The notes below the pieces were generated by a model, which was given only the letters and a program-made list of their open reading frames with translations, did no database searches and was not told the origin of the DNA. This document shows, piece after piece, positions 6,791 through 7,508 of a stretch of DNA of 7,508 nucleotides; position 1 is the first letter of the stretch, and each line of letters begins with the position of its first letter. Both the position numbers and the translations under genes were made by a program. The DNA is from an uncultured Sphingomonadales bacterium (GTDB lineage: Bacteria; Pseudomonadota; Alphaproteobacteria; Sphingomonadales; Sphingomonadaceae): the NCBI GenBank assembly GCA_903911985.1, contig CAIWFP010000134.1:1-7508 (forward strand). Direction: 5' to 3'.

Positions 6791-6802
6791 ACAGGAACCC
6801 CC

Positions 6803-7240
6803 ATGGCCAAGCCCGATCCCCTCCTGCTTGATACGACGCGCTATCCTGTCCATCTGGAAATGGCGACGCGCTTTCAGGATCTCGACGCCAACAACCACAT
6901 CAACACCGTTGCCCTGGCCGCCATCTTCGAAGACATCCGGGTGCGATTTGACACATTGCTGGGACATTACGGCCTTGTCCGCACAACAGGTTTGCGCACC
7001 GTGGTCGCATCGGTTCAGATAGAATATCTGGGAGAGGGGTTTTACCCCGAACCGATAAACGCTCATGTCGGCACGCTGGAAATTGGCCGTTCCAGCTGGA
7101 CCGTCGCATCGGTTACCACACAGGGACCAACGCTTATCTCTTTCATGCGGGGCACCATCGTCAACATGGATGGAGACCGCCCCAGCCCCATTCCGGAACC
7201 CTTTCGCGATGCCCTGACCCGGCACAAAATTCGCGTTTAG
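6803..7240 (+). CDS. acyl-CoA thioesterase, hotdog fold (4-hydroxybenzoyl-CoA thioesterase-like)
   Basis: This 145-residue protein has the usual length of a single-hotdog thioesterase, which would hydrolyse an acyl-CoA to free acid and CoA. The signature is RFQDLDANNHIN (23-34) followed by FED (42-44) at the start of the long helix. Asp28 aligns with catalytic Asp17 of Pseudomonas 4-hydroxybenzoyl-CoA thioesterase. Strand segments such as VQIEYLGEG (71-79) and SSWTVASVTT (97-106) fit the sheet. No signal peptide is seen, so it should be cytoplasmic. AGGAA at 6793-6797 with a 5-nt spacer supports the start. It stands divergent from the NMO-hydratase pair and upstream of sucD. It may release CoA from dead-end thioesters of the neighbouring pathway, but its link to either neighbour is unproven. 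Base composition looks less GC-rich than in the beta-oxidation genes. Confidence 0.88.
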   Translation: MAKPDPLLLDTTRYPVHLEMATRFQDLDANNHINTVALAAIFEDIRVRFDTLLGHYGLVRTTGLRTVVASVQIEYLGEGFYPEPINAHVGTLEIGRSSWTVASVTTQGPTLISFMRGTIVNMDGDRPSPIPEPFRDALTRHKIRV

Positions 7241-7258
7241 TCCGGAATTACCTAAACT

Positions 7259-7288
7259 TTGCCTCGACATATATGACCAGTTATATAT
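7259..7288 (+). promoter_or_regulatory. candidate sucD promoter with a 20-bp inverted repeat
   Basis: TTGCCT (7259-7264) and TATATA (7282-7287) are spaced by 17 nt, matching the sigma-70 consensus at four of six bases each. Overlapping this is an inverted repeat: ATATATGAC (7269-7277), CA, GTTATATAT (7280-7288), with 8 of 9 paired positions complementary. The palindrome covers the spacer and -10 element, so a bound protein would block polymerase. It lies about 80-100 nt before the sucD start. Much of the symmetry is alternating AT, so chance is possible. Confidence 0.45.
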
Positions 7289-7369
7289 TCGAAACCGCGA
7301 ATTCCGGGCAAGATCCGGGGCGATGCCGCCAAGAATATTTTCGCAAAAGCAGGAAAGGTCGTCCGACCC

Positions 7370-7508
7370 ATGTCGATCCTCATTGACAAGCATACCAAGG
7401 TCATCACGCAGGGCATGACCGGCAAGACCGGTGAATTCCACACGCAGGCGGCGCTGGATTACGGCACGCAGATGGTGGCCGGCGTCACGCCCGGCAAGGG
7501 CGGCATCA
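7370..7508 (+). CDS. sucD: succinyl-CoA ligase (ADP/GDP-forming) alpha subunit, 3'-truncated by the window
   Basis: SucD with the beta subunit SucC interconverts succinyl-CoA and succinate with substrate-level phosphorylation in the TCA cycle. Only 46 residues are visible (full proteins are about 290). The start MSILIDKHTKVITQG and the following GMTGKTGEFHTQ and YGTQMVAGVTPGKGG form the CoA-binding Rossmann N-terminus diagnostic of SucD. The catalytic phosphohistidine lies beyond the window. AGGAAAGG at 7351-7358, about 11 nt upstream, supports the ATG at 7370. The gene directly upstream is the thioesterase, not sucC, and the 129-nt spacer with a promoter-like element suggests that transcription starts anew here. 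Confidence 0.92.
   Translation, partial: MSILIDKHTKVITQGMTGKTGEFHTQAALDYGTQMVAGVTPGKGGI

Larger units (their letters stand above)
6569..6802. promoter_or_regulatory. divergent intergenic region with AT-rich core
   Basis: This 234-nt spacer must carry the promoters of the flavoprotein-hydratase pair (minus) and probably of the thioesterase (plus). Bases about 6676-6713 are markedly AT-rich against the GC-rich surroundings. On the minus strand, TTGACT (complement of 6719-6724) resembles a -35 box, but no good -10 lies 16-18 nt away; TTGGGG followed after 16 nt by TAGTAT (minus strand, about 6693-6698) is an alternative. I cannot fix either promoter. Two CTAG tetramers, usually scarce in proteobacterial genomes, lie at 6683-6686 and 6695-6698. 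Confidence 0.5.

Noticed and set aside
6695..7441. 248-residue open frame on the minus strand crossing both AT-rich spacers and the thioesterase
   Set aside because: It runs through promoter-like DNA on both sides of a well-supported thioesterase and into sucD, and its translation resembles no known protein.

Overview
The window is a GC-rich chromosomal stretch from an alphaproteobacterium. Protein style (the SucD start, and the acyl-CoA dehydrogenase, thiolase and crotonase types) points to the order Sphingomonadales (Novosphingobium, Sphingopyxis or Erythrobacter-like). That placement is an inference from recognised sequence types, not from a search. Most of the window is a catabolic, beta-oxidation-like region. 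Its right end enters central metabolism.

Layout. Positions 1-4591 form a plus-strand series: a 5'-truncated acyl-CoA dehydrogenase, a 416-residue thiolase, a second acyl-CoA dehydrogenase and a classical short-chain dehydrogenase. The first three genes are tightly spaced (79 and 34 nt gaps). The short-chain dehydrogenase follows after 104 nt with its own strong ribosome binding site. A 247-nt convergent spacer separates this block from a minus-strand pair. In that pair an NMO-family flavoprotein (5621-6568) overlaps an enoyl-CoA hydratase (4839-5624) by an ATGA junction. A 234-nt divergent spacer, locally AT-rich, then leads to a plus-strand hotdog-fold thioesterase (6803-7240). After a 129-nt promoter-like spacer comes the start of sucD (succinyl-CoA ligase alpha subunit), cut by the window end.

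How the genes fit together. Two dehydrogenases (acyl-CoA to enoyl-CoA), a hydratase (enoyl- to 3-hydroxyacyl-CoA), an SDR (possibly the 3-hydroxyacyl oxidation or a ring alcohol oxidation) and a thiolase (cleavage to acetyl- or propionyl-CoA) together make a full beta-oxidation turn. The NMO-like flavoprotein is an extra redox step of unknown substrate. No acyl-CoA ligase, transporter or regulator lies in the window, so the substrate cannot be named. The gene content (two ACADs, thiolase, SDR, hydratase, NMO-like) resembles side-chain or ring catabolism sets such as those for steroids, but this is only a hypothesis.

Points worth a look are a 26-bp tandem repeat that begins inside the first dehydrogenase gene, an apparent IVD-type catalytic glutamate in both dehydrogenases, repeat and palindrome structure in the two AT-rich promoter regions, and sucD without sucC directly upstream. 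I saw no tRNA, rRNA, insertion sequence, CRISPR array or phage gene, and no convincing evidence of a wholly new system.
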